Source of the DNA: Clostridia bacterium
Lineage (GTDB): Bacteria > Bacillota > Clostridia > Lachnospirales > Lachnospiraceae
Assembly (NCBI GenBank): GCA_028722515.1
Contig: JAQYGS010000035.1
Span: 1-50,022, forward strand
Reading direction: 5' to 3'
DNA: 50,022 bases
Shown here: in pieces, positions 1 through 8,609 of the stretch
How positions within the stretch are numbered: the first letter of the stretch is position 1
Layout: each line of letters opens with the position of its first letter
The notes under the pieces: generated by a model
The model's database searches: none
Seen by the model: the letters and a program-made list of their open reading frames with translations, nothing else
What the model was told of the DNA's origin: nothing
Position numbers and translations under genes: made by a program

Positions 1-614
1 CTGGATTTAATTTTATCAACTGCTTCCTTAACACGGCTGACGAACTCATCTTCATAGTCTGTAGAATCGCTGTCAGCATCCCCTTTCACATATTTAAGGA
101 ATTTTACCAGCGACCGGGGTACTTCATCTTCATTTTCCCCGTAGGTACTGAGAAAGATGGTGTGGCTGCCATCCTGCAGGGCAAGTTCTTTATCCTCTTT
201 GCACATATTATTAAATGTGTAACAATATTTTTTCCTGAAAAAAGGATCAAAGTCACAGACAAAAATAACATAGGAATCAGGAAGAAGGTCATATTCTGTT
301 CCCGATGTGAGAAGATCCATATCGATCTGGCTGTGGTAATACCGGGTTCGTTTACCCAGATTTTTCAAAAATCTGACCTGCATTTCTATGTTATAATGGG
401 TCCGGTTCTCATCCTCTGCAACTACATCCAGCCGGACTCCCTTGTATTCCGGGTGGTAGATAATGCTCTTTTCCTTGCTTACAGTTACGCTGTGGATTTT
501 AAACCCCAGCACCAGCTCCAGAAAATCCCTGCATAAATTTTCGTCAGACATTACTGCCCCAAACATAAAATTATCCTTAATAGTCAGCTCCTGCAATGTT
601 TTTTTGTATTCCAT
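1..614 (-). CDS. Rpn-family recombination-promoting nuclease / PD-(D/E)XK nuclease family transposase, C-terminus truncated by window edge
   Basis: Minus-strand frame is open from ATG at 612-614 to the window start, reading MEYKKTLQELTIKDNFMFGAVMSDENLCRDFLELVLGFKIHSVTVSKEKSIIYHPEYKGVRLDVVAEDENRTHYNIEMQV..., typical of this family (RLDV...YNIEMQ core). SD tcctcc (minus aggagg) lies just upstream. It is absent from the ORF track because no stop falls inside the window. Confidence 0.85.
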   Translation of the reverse strand, partial: MEYKKTLQELTIKDNFMFGAVMSDENLCRDFLELVLGFKIHSVTVSKEKSIIYHPEYKGVRLDVVAEDENRTHYNIEMQVRFLKNLGKRTRYYHSQIDMDLLTSGTEYDLLPDSYVIFVCDFDPFFRKKYCYTFNNMCKEDKELALQDGSHTIFLSTYGENEDEVPRSLVKFLKYVKGDADSDSTDYEDEFVSRVKEAVDKIKS

Positions 615-734
615 ATAATTTCCTCCTGTTTTAATACTGCGGAGGAATCCTATAAGATTATTATAAGAAAAACGAAGAGATTATACAACCCCATACAACA
701 AGAAAAAAATAAACGAGGCAATAATAGAACCCGT

Positions 735-926
735 AGGGAAATATATACCGTTGCAAACACGTGGATGGAAGAAATAATAAGGCCCGGAGGGAAATATATA
801 CCGTTGCAAACACGCTTGCGCTCGGCTTCACTCGCAGCGGTACTAAGTTCATTCAGATAAATCTGAATTCACTAAGTACCGGCGGCTTCGCAAGGTTTGC
901 AGCCGGTATATATTTCCCTGTCCGGG
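735..926. repeat. Large nested inverted repeat with an upstream direct copy of its left arm
   Basis: gggaaatatataccgttgcaaacacg occurs at about 736-761 and 789-814. The second copy (cccggagggaaatatataccgttgcaaac, 783-811) is matched by gtttgcagccggtatatatttccctgtccggg at 895-926. A second palindrome is nested inside: ggtactaagttcattcagat (839-858) / atctgaattcactaagtacc (861-880). Confidence 0.85.
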
Positions 927-1566
927 TTCCTATGTATTTCATCCGATAGATCCGCGGTGTATGTTCCACTTCACTGACAAAGGATTACTTCCCTTCAAGC
1001 CGGAAACAGTATCCGGGGTTCCAAATCCGTTACACAGCGACAATCTGCAAACGGCAAAATCAGCCTTCCGGGACGCTTACGAGGCTTCCGTCGTGAAGGC
1101 AGGACAGCTTCCGCCACGAATCAACTGTCTGAGCGAAGCGAGTTTTGTGAGTGGCGGAATAAAAGCTGTCCTGCCGCAACAGGAAACGCAGTGCGACCCG
1201 GAGACTGATTTGCCCTCAGCCTATCCGGGTTCGGTTATCTATTTCTTCCGTGGCACAGCGGTGTATGTTCTACTTCACTGGTAATAATTTATTTTCCTGC
1301 AGGTTGGAAACAGTGTTCAGGGTTGCAGATTAGTTACACAGCGACAATCTGCAAACGGCAAATTCAGTCTGCCGGGACGCTTACGAGGCTTCCGTCGTGG
1401 AGGCTGGACAGCTTCCGCCACGAATCAACTGTTTGAGCGAAGCGAGTTTTGTGAGTGGCGGAATAAAAGCTGTCCAGCCGGAACAGGAAACGCAGTGCGG
1501 CACGGAGACTGATTTGCCCTCAGCCGCAACAGGAAACGCAGTGCGCCCCGGAGACTGAATTTGCCC
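921..1566. repeat. Tandem roughly 300-bp palindromic repeat unit: two full copies and a partial third
   Basis: Unit A about 921-1221, unit B about 1222-1524, partial tail 1525-1566. Shared blocks include tccgggttc...gcggtgtatgttc.acttcactg, ttacacagcgacaatctgcaaacggcaaa, cgggacgcttacgaggcttccgtcgt, gacagcttccgccacgaatcaactgt.tgagcgaagcgagttttgtgagtggcggaataaaagctgtcc and aggaaacgcagtgcg. Each unit folds back on itself (1098-1117 with 1151-1175; 1402-1421 with 1455-1479; 1357-1370 exactly complementary to 1552-1565). Confidence 0.9.
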
Positions 1567-1844
1567 TTATTCTGCTTTGTCTTCAAATTCACCTTGCAGA
1601 TTTTCCCAGATTATATTATACTGAATTCACAGTCTTTGACGACTCCAGGTTCATTATAAAATCCAATGAAAAAAAACAAATCATAATCCGGCGGTTCTGC
1701 CACGATTTTTCCAAAATACAATATAATATAATGATCTCATGGTTGTGGGAGTGCGAAGCACGAAACGACTCATGTGGCATTTTTTGAAATTTAAAGCTTT
1801 TGACCCTGGTGTTACCCTGATTTTACAGGAACAGGAGGAACCTG

Positions 1845-2591
1845 ATGAATTTATTTGATTTTACATACTGCGGCAATTATAACCGGCAGATCCAGAATCT
1901 TGCCCGAATGGTGCCAGAGCGGTGGAGCTTTTCCAAAACTGAAGATAACGGAATCCTGAAAGGATATCTGGAACATACTTTTAAGAGGCTTTATGAAGAA
2001 GGCAAAGTCTGGGAGAGAAAAGAATACGCAATTTTTAATACAGGATTATTTAATTACTATTATCAGCCTATTTATGCATATTTTATTCCAAATCTTGTAC
2101 CGGACAGGCAGCCCTGGTTTCTGGATGGATTTTATACAGAGTATTATTTATTAAAAGAAGGAATTGCAGATCTTCCGGAAAAAGCCAGTTATGTTGACAA
2201 TCCTTCAGATCTGGTGTTTGATACCAAACTTCCCATAATTCCTCAGTACGATCATATTTTCGGAGATGAGGAAAATGCCAGACGTCTTCCTGAAGAAGTA
2301 AGAGACAGCAGTATGCGCGTTCAGCTTTTTGACGGAGCCCTCAGGCAGACAAAAAGGATGCTGGAAGCAGATTATAAAACTGCCATTCCTCAATACTATA
2401 ATCATTCCATTCAGCTTCTGATCCCCATATGCCTTCGCCATCCCGGAAAACCGGATCTGGCTCTGGCCTGTATGAAAACTCCGGATGGGTGCAAGTATCT
2501 GGGCAGAACATGCCTTACACTTAAGATGGCATATCATAATGCCAGACTCCTGGCAAGGCTTGACAACAGCTGGCTTATGCCCCAAAGCTGA
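1845..2591 (+). CDS. DUF3825-domain-like protein
   Basis: 248-aa ORF with SD aggagg. FDFTYCGNYNRQIQNLARMVPERWSF...ILKGYLEHTFKRLYEEGKV...AIFNTGLFNYYYQPIYAYFIPN matches my recollection of the DUF3825 family. Confidence 0.7.
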   Translation: MNLFDFTYCGNYNRQIQNLARMVPERWSFSKTEDNGILKGYLEHTFKRLYEEGKVWERKEYAIFNTGLFNYYYQPIYAYFIPNLVPDRQPWFLDGFYTEYYLLKEGIADLPEKASYVDNPSDLVFDTKLPIIPQYDHIFGDEENARRLPEEVRDSSMRVQLFDGALRQTKRMLEADYKTAIPQYYNHSIQLLIPICLRHPGKPDLALACMKTPDGCKYLGRTCLTLKMAYHNARLLARLDNSWLMPQS

Positions 2592-2613
2592 AGGGATGTT
2601 TTCTATAAATCGG

Positions 2614-2643
2614 TTGTTTAGGAAATGAAAATTATGATATAAT
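2614..2643 (+). promoter_or_regulatory. Putative sigma-A promoter for the ATPase/effector operon
   Basis: TTGTTT (2614-2619), 18-nt spacer, TATAAT (2638-2643), upstream of SD ggagggg and GTG start at 2681. Confidence 0.55.
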
Positions 2644-2680
2644 CAATTATGTACTAACTTTGTAAGTGGAGGGGATCATA

Positions 2681-4075
2681 GTGAGATTTGAAATAAAAAA
2701 TATTGGTGCAATTGTGCAGGCGGATATTGATGTAGATGGGATTACAATCATTGCAGGAGAAAATAATGTAGGAAAAAGTACAGTGGGAAAGGCACTTTAC
2801 GCTTTTTTACATAATATGAATTCCTGGAAGAGGTTTTATGATGATATTTGCAGCACCAGAATAGAACATTTTTTATATCAAAACAGTAGTCCTCTGGAGG
2901 ATTGGTGTATGAAAACCTCCGGCGCTAAAAGAAGAAGAACAAGCAGGTCAGATCAGTTGCAGAAAAAATATTCAAGAGATGAAAATTTTCTGGTTGCTAT
3001 TGAAGATTATCAGATCAACGAAGGTGATCTGAGTACAGATGAAGCAAAAGAAAATGTTGAAAGATTTTTAAAAAATTATTGTATAGATTATATATCTCTG
3101 TATAGCATTGATCATTCTTTAAGACAAAGCCAAATTATGATAAAATCTTGGATTGAAAAAGTACTTAAAGATATCCGGCTGCTTGAATTAGATGAACTGG
3201 AAATTCAGATGCAACAGTTAAAGCAGTCATTTCGGGAAATATTTAATTCACAATATCGAAGAATAGGCTCATCAGAAAGTCAGCTCACATTTATAGACGA
3301 TAATGGTAGAAAAGTACAATTTAATGTCAGTGATGAAAAAGAAGAATTAGATCAGCCTGTTAGAGTATCAAACCATATTTTTTTTATAGAGTCACCTAAA
3401 ATTTATGATCTTCTTTCAGATACCCGTTATGGTTATATGCAGAAGGAATATTTGCGATATCTAATGTCACCAAATATTTTCAAGAAGAATAATCAAGAAC
3501 CAAAATTTGAGAGGCAAGAGTATGTAGTAGAACAAATTGATAATAATAAAAATTCCAAAGAGATTACTGATCGACTTGAAAGAGTAATGGGAGGGCACGC
3601 TGAATTTTTACAAAAAATTGGTCTGGAATTTAAAGATAAGAACATTTCGGAACCTATTCACTCTGTAAATGTTTCGACAGGATTAAAATCTATGGCATTA
3701 TTAGAATATGCGTTGAGAATTGGAGCAATAGAAGAAGGAGATATCTTAATTTTAGATGAGCCAGAAATAAATCTTCATCCGGAATGGCAGGTAGAATATG
3801 CAAGAACACTTGTTAATTTACAGAAGGAATTTCATTTAAAGATTATTATAACAACTCATAGTCCTTATTTTATGCGTGCAATTGAATGTTTTGCTGATAT
3901 AAATGACACAATGGAAAAATTAAATGTATACAGAGTAAATAAATCAGAGGGAAGAACATTGGTGGAGAATGTATCTTACAGTGAATTTGGTATGACAGAT
4001 TTATATGATGCATTATCGGCACCTCTGGAAGAATTAGAATCATTATTAGATGAAAAATATGGAATGGAAGAATAA
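2681..4075 (+). CDS. AAA/OLD-like (ABC-type) ATPase, candidate defence-system ATPase
   Basis: Walker A GENNVGKST; signature-like NVSTGLKSMALLEYAL; Walker B DILILDEPEINLHPEWQ; H-loop IITTHSPYFMRAIE. GTG start at 2681 is preferred over 2666 because SD ggagggg (2668-2674) lies inside the longer ORF. Confidence 0.85.
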   Translation: MRFEIKNIGAIVQADIDVDGITIIAGENNVGKSTVGKALYAFLHNMNSWKRFYDDICSTRIEHFLYQNSSPLEDWCMKTSGAKRRRTSRSDQLQKKYSRDENFLVAIEDYQINEGDLSTDEAKENVERFLKNYCIDYISLYSIDHSLRQSQIMIKSWIEKVLKDIRLLELDELEIQMQQLKQSFREIFNSQYRRIGSSESQLTFIDDNGRKVQFNVSDEKEELDQPVRVSNHIFFIESPKIYDLLSDTRYGYMQKEYLRYLMSPNIFKKNNQEPKFERQEYVVEQIDNNKNSKEITDRLERVMGGHAEFLQKIGLEFKDKNISEPIHSVNVSTGLKSMALLEYALRIGAIEEGDILILDEPEINLHPEWQVEYARTLVNLQKEFHLKIIITTHSPYFMRAIECFADINDTMEKLNVYRVNKSEGRTLVENVSYSEFGMTDLYDALSAPLEELESLLDEKYGMEE

Positions 4076-4077
4076 TA

Positions 4078-4923
4078 ATGAATGTATTGAATGAAGTAGC
4101 ACAGGAAGATAAACAGATATTTGATTATGCTGATGAAAAAATAGCATCTGACATATATCAGGTATCCCTTTCCTATGCGGAAAGAGCACTTGACGGGATG
4201 GACGAAAGAGAAAGAGTCCTTAATAAAAAAAAGAACAAATGGTTGGAACAGGAAACAGATAAAGTACATCAGGTCTTTGTTTTAAATTTTGATAATATTG
4301 TTAATAAACTAAAAAACGGACGAAGCTCATGTGATGCTTTTTTTTATAATTTTCATCCAAACGGTGATGAGTATCATTATCTTGCAGAAATGAAAAATAC
4401 AAATAAGAAAAAAATTATATCTTTATTAAATGATGAGAGCAAGGATGGAATTTATAATAAAGTCAATGATTCTGTCCAAATGATAAAATCACAGTTGGAG
4501 TTTGGAGGAATACAGGAACATAACGATATTATTATACATACTCATCTTTTTATTGTATATTCAGGGAAAAACGATGTTCCTTCCAGAAAACCTCTCGAAA
4601 TGCCCCAAAAAACAAGAGTTGTTCGAGATGGAAAGGGAAAGCAGAGGCGAGCAGGAAGGATGAGTTTTGATTCTGGAAAAAATGAGCTTGAAGTGTACCA
4701 GCATTTTGGAGATAAAATTCACAACTTGGGACTTGCTTCCTGTGATGAAAAGACATTTCCAGGGGATGCTTTGCCACGTGCAAGGAAGATTTCCAAGGAC
4801 GGATCAAAACAGAGACGTTTTTCCCTGTTTTCGGCACATGATTTTTCTAATATTTTGGATTCGGGCTTCTTTGATGACTGGAACTGGGGAAGCTATCAAC
4901 AGTACTTCTGTAAGAAAAAATGA
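4078..4923 (+). CDS. Uncharacterised protein with PD-(D/E)XK-like motif pattern; candidate effector partner of the upstream ATPase
   Basis: 281 aa. CDAFFYNF...EYHYLAEMKNTNKKK...VNDSVQMIKSQL fits D...ExK...Q of PD-(D/E)XK folds. It starts 2 nt after the ATPase stop. Confidence 0.6.
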   Translation: MNVLNEVAQEDKQIFDYADEKIASDIYQVSLSYAERALDGMDERERVLNKKKNKWLEQETDKVHQVFVLNFDNIVNKLKNGRSSCDAFFYNFHPNGDEYHYLAEMKNTNKKKIISLLNDESKDGIYNKVNDSVQMIKSQLEFGGIQEHNDIIIHTHLFIVYSGKNDVPSRKPLEMPQKTRVVRDGKGKQRRAGRMSFDSGKNELEVYQHFGDKIHNLGLASCDEKTFPGDALPRARKISKDGSKQRRFSLFSAHDFSNILDSGFFDDWNWGSYQQYFCKKK

Positions 4924-5936
4924 GAAACAAAAGTCTTGACGCTGCCAAAGCAATAGCAGCCTTCCTGGTGGTATTTATTCATATTTCTTTTCCCGGTATG
5001 ACTGGCAGGATCATTAAAACGCTGGCCAGATCTGCAGTGCCTTTTTTCTTTATGGTATCCGGCTTTTTCTGTTACTATGGGGAAAAAAGTGCTGCCACAA
5101 AAATACCGGGGAAAATTGTCCATATCCTGAGGATTACCGTATTTTCACTGCTGTTTTACTTACTCTGGGGATGCCTTGTGCAAGTGATGAAAGGGCAGTC
5201 TGGCTTTAAATGGGCAGGGAAAATCTGCTGTGCCAAGAGTGTGAGAGATTTCTTTCTGTTTAATTTTACCTCTCCCATCAAACCTCACCTGTGGTTTCTC
5301 CCTGCGCTGATTTACTGCTATTGTCTGGATTATATGATTGAGAAATTTCACATGAGAAAGGTGGCCTTTATCCTGCTTCCTGTGCTTACCTGTATCCTTG
5401 TGTGGAGGGGACAGATCAGCAGATTTTTCGGAATCATTTATCCCGTAAGAGAGTACAGGAATTTCCTTTTTACAGGAATGACTTTCTATCTGCTGGGAAA
5501 ATTAATACACGTGTGGAAAGAAAAAGGAACATCAAAACTCTCGCCGGCCCTTCTTGTGACGGCAGGAGCAGCGGGAGCGGGAATCAGTATTGGGGAATGT
5601 GTTTTCCTGGGAGACAGAGAAATCTACGTAGGAACTGTATTTTTCACAGTAAGTGTATTTCTTTACTGTATTTTTTATGGACAAAGGATTAAGGTACAAG
5701 AGTGTCTCTCCAAAGCCGGAAAGAAGCTTACACTTCCCTTATATCTGTTTCATCCGGCAGTGATAGACGCTGTCAGAATTGTGGCAGGAGCATGGAAAAT
5801 TGAGGATAATCCTGTCTATCTGTGGAGCAGCCCCATAATTGTGTGTATAGTAACAGTCTGGTTGATTTTTGCTGTGGATAAGGTCTGGTCACTGATGAAA
5901 AAATGTGGTATAGTATTTGGAAACAGTGAAAAGTGA
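4920..5936 (+). CDS. Acyltransferase-3 family membrane protein
   Basis: 338-aa multi-TM protein, starting SLDAAKAIAAFLVVFIHISFPG...SAVPFFFMVSGFFCYY. It overlaps the previous ORF by ATGA (4920-4923). Confidence 0.8.
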   Translation: MRNKSLDAAKAIAAFLVVFIHISFPGMTGRIIKTLARSAVPFFFMVSGFFCYYGEKSAATKIPGKIVHILRITVFSLLFYLLWGCLVQVMKGQSGFKWAGKICCAKSVRDFFLFNFTSPIKPHLWFLPALIYCYCLDYMIEKFHMRKVAFILLPVLTCILVWRGQISRFFGIIYPVREYRNFLFTGMTFYLLGKLIHVWKEKGTSKLSPALLVTAGAAGAGISIGECVFLGDREIYVGTVFFTVSVFLYCIFYGQRIKVQECLSKAGKKLTLPLYLFHPAVIDAVRIVAGAWKIEDNPVYLWSSPIIVCIVTVWLIFAVDKVWSLMKKCGIVFGNSEK

Positions 5937-5953
5937 TATGCAAAGGAGAATCA

Positions 5954-6688
5954 ATGGCTGAGAATAATCAGGAAAAAGTAATGAAGGAGACAGGAGCCGG
6001 AAGGGCAGATCATGATGAGAGCGTGCTCAACCCGGAGCAGAAAGGGACATCCGATCTGTCAAAGAAGGAAAGACGCCTGATTGAAAAAGAAAAAATCAAA
6101 AATATGGGTATGAAGAAGAAACTGGAATACATATGGATGTATTATAAACCGGTGATCTTTGGCGTTATCGGAGCCATTGCCTTTATCATCGGGGCCTTTA
6201 ACTTTTATGAGCATTCCAAGATAAAGACAGTTCTTTCCATATCCGTGATCAACGCGGTGACATCGGATACAGATGCACTGGCACAGAAGATCAGTGAAAC
6301 TCTGGGCTGCGAGGATGATAAATACAGTGAGGTGGAAATCGGTATGAATCTGACCACCGGTGAAACCGGAGATGAACTGGAATATTATGCTCAGATGGCT
6401 TACGTAACCCAGGTTCAGGCAGGATCTGTGGATGTACTGATCATGCCGGAGGCATTGTATAAAAACCTTAACAAAGATGATATCTTCCTTAATTTGGAAG
6501 ACCTGCTGGGAAAAGATAACTTTGGAGCCTTTGAAGACCAGACAGATAAAACCCATCTGGCTCTTACCAACACTTATCTTTCAGAGAGCCTTGGACTACG
6601 ATATGAGCCTGTCTGTCTTGTAGTTCCCTACAACGCACCGAATAAAGAAAATGCCGCAAAATGGCTCACTTCCCTTGCGATGGATTAA
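5954..6688 (+). CDS. Conserved hypothetical single-TM protein with extracytoplasmic domain
   Basis: ATG at 5954 has SD aaaggag (track start GTG 5933 is less likely). KKKLEYIWMYYKPVIFGVIGAIAFIIGAFNFYEHSK is a membrane anchor. Confidence 0.7.
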   Translation: MAENNQEKVMKETGAGRADHDESVLNPEQKGTSDLSKKERRLIEKEKIKNMGMKKKLEYIWMYYKPVIFGVIGAIAFIIGAFNFYEHSKIKTVLSISVINAVTSDTDALAQKISETLGCEDDKYSEVEIGMNLTTGETGDELEYYAQMAYVTQVQAGSVDVLIMPEALYKNLNKDDIFLNLEDLLGKDNFGAFEDQTDKTHLALTNTYLSESLGLRYEPVCLVVPYNAPNKENAAKWLTSLAMD

Positions 6689-6694
6689 CTATTA

Positions 6695-6735
6695 AAAAAG
6701 CTGTCAGCCTTTTTCAGGCCAACAGCTTTTTTATT
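6695..6735. terminator. Bidirectional rho-independent terminator
   Basis: aaaaagctgtcagcctttttcaggccaacagctttttt: AGCTGT..GCC / GGC..ACAGCT stem flanked by A- and T-runs, between convergent genes. Confidence 0.8.
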
Positions 6736-6742
6736 TGCTTAT

Positions 6743-8323
6743 TTATTCCGCCGCATTTTCTGCGCCGGCTTCGTCCGTCTCTGCCTCAGGGATCTCATCC
6801 TCTTCTCCATTTAAGAGGGAATCAAGAACTTCCTGTGGCATTCCTGCCTGGGTCAGGTTATCCATAATGGCATTGAAATCCATTGTAGACGTATATTCCT
6901 GTAATTTCTGTTCGTTATCTATATCATATGCATCTGTAATAGAGGTCAGATCCGGCATCTGTAATTTCTCTCCCTTGGAAGAGGCAAGGGATAAGGTTCC
7001 AAGAGAGCTTCCGGCACTTGTTACAGAAAGATTAATGGAAGAAGTATCTCCTTCTGAGGCAAGGTTTAAAACCAATGCTAAATTCTCAATAGAGGAAGCC
7101 TGGTCATCTTCTCCGGAAGCAATGGGGGATACGGTATAAGTTCCCGTAATCTTTCCCTTCTTAGCAGAAGAAATATTGTAATCAGACACTTCAATGGCTG
7201 CGTAAGGAGTGGAATCCATAGTCAGCTGGTAATTTCCGCTTAGAAGACCATCTGTTACTTTTCCTGAACCTTCCAGAGAAATACTGGAGTCATCAGAATT
7301 AAGGGAAAGGAGGAGACCCCGATCCTCTTTATTTCCCGTTGTTTTCCAGGTGAAAACAGGAGTGGATTCCTGGCCATTTACAAGGGAAATATCCCGCCCT
7401 GCAACTCTTCCTTTTTCTGTTACCCACAAACTGGATACAAAGTATGAATCACTGTCAGAAGTCTGAGCTTTCTTTAACTGCTCCAGTCCCTTGTCTATAT
7501 CAGACTGGAATTTGTCATAGAATCCTTCGTTTTGTGGAAGCTGTGCTTCCCAGTTCTGAAGAATTTCTTTAATCTGCTCATCGGATCTGGCAGAAGTCAG
7601 GATATCTTCTGCGGCTTTTATCCCGGCTGCAGAGGTAATCTTGCCTTTATATAAAGTACAGTCCTGGCTCACACCACCTGCTGTAAGAATCTCTGGACCC
7701 GCTTCCTCATTGTCAATGTTGTCAAAAAATATATTTCCGTATCTGTCAAGAATTTCTTTCTGTAATGAAGCCTCCGGCATGGAATTTACAGCGGCAGAGG
7801 CAATTGTAAACAGATCGCTTAAATTCCCATCCGTTTCAGGAACTTCCTCTTCTTCAATATCTGACAGACTGGCCTTCATGTATTTATCAGAAAGCTCCGG
7901 TATTTTCGCGTACATTATCTGGTTTACAGGATCAATATAAATCTCCATAGAGCAGATCTGGCTGTCGTTCAGCAGTACCTTCAGGACAGTACCGAAATTA
8001 TCTTCTTCCAAAGCTGCATCCATAGAAACAGCTGCACCCTTAAGCCAGGAAACATCAAAAGGTGCGAGTAAACCAAGAAGAGAACGCCCTGCATCTTCAA
8101 GCTTCAGGGAAAGATTGCCATGTATTTCTGAGAGGAAAGCAGGATCCTTCTTTAAAGAATCTGCAACGCTTTCGGTTAATTTCTTCACCATTTTCCCCCA
8201 GGCTTCTTCCTCGGCCTGTGCATAAGTGTCTGCTGCAAAAGCAGAAGAAGGCACGGCGGTAAGACCTAACAGAGCAGCCATACTAAGAGCAGCTGTTTTT
8301 TTGAACAATGTTTTCTTTCTCAT
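6743..8323 (-). CDS. Secreted protein of unknown function with signal peptide
   Basis: Start at 8323 has SD (aggaatcctcc on +). MRKKTLFKKTAALSMAALLGLTAVPSSAFAADTY is a signal peptide; long acidic, Ser-rich body. Confidence 0.75.
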   Translation of the reverse strand: MRKKTLFKKTAALSMAALLGLTAVPSSAFAADTYAQAEEEAWGKMVKKLTESVADSLKKDPAFLSEIHGNLSLKLEDAGRSLLGLLAPFDVSWLKGAAVSMDAALEEDNFGTVLKVLLNDSQICSMEIYIDPVNQIMYAKIPELSDKYMKASLSDIEEEEVPETDGNLSDLFTIASAAVNSMPEASLQKEILDRYGNIFFDNIDNEEAGPEILTAGGVSQDCTLYKGKITSAAGIKAAEDILTSARSDEQIKEILQNWEAQLPQNEGFYDKFQSDIDKGLEQLKKAQTSDSDSYFVSSLWVTEKGRVAGRDISLVNGQESTPVFTWKTTGNKEDRGLLLSLNSDDSSISLEGSGKVTDGLLSGNYQLTMDSTPYAAIEVSDYNISSAKKGKITGTYTVSPIASGEDDQASSIENLALVLNLASEGDTSSINLSVTSAGSSLGTLSLASSKGEKLQMPDLTSITDAYDIDNEQKLQEYTSTMDFNAIMDNLTQAGMPQEVLDSLLNGEEDEIPEAETDEAGAENAAE

Positions 8324-8609
8324 AGGAATCCTCCTTATTCTGTATGATGTAGAATGAATCTTTGTCATTCTATATTCATCTTACCATGTGAAGACAGTTC
8401 CCGCCATAGTTTTTTTTACCATTTTATCGATCATAAACGTTATAAAAGTTCGCCGGAATATTGAGTATTAAAAGAGAAACTATTATAATAAAGTGTGTAG
8501 AGTGTGTAACCACCTAAGATAAAATATAACATAAAGTACATGCGATAAAACCGGATATGTAAGAGGCATTCCGGGAACTGATAGAATAATATTATTTCAG
8601 GAGGGTTGC

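Noticed and set aside
961-1284. 107-aa ORF in the repeat region
   Set aside because: Entirely inside the palindromic repeat; no SD and no protein-like pattern conserved between the two units.
735-1566. CRISPR array
   Set aside because: Repeats are long palindromes in about 300-bp units with conserved interior sequence; there are no short repeats with unique spacers and no cas genes nearby.
1738-1795. Hairpin-like ctcatggttgtgggagtgcgaagcacgaaacgactcatgtggcatttttt as a terminator or regulatory RNA
   Set aside because: Only short, imperfect pairing (gtgc-gaa-gcac; gagt/actc); it ends in a T-run but no upstream gene on this strand needs it. Left uncalled.
2205-2585. 126-aa minus-strand ORF over the DUF3825 gene
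   Set aside because: Antisense to a conserved-looking ORF with a proper SD; no recognisable domain.
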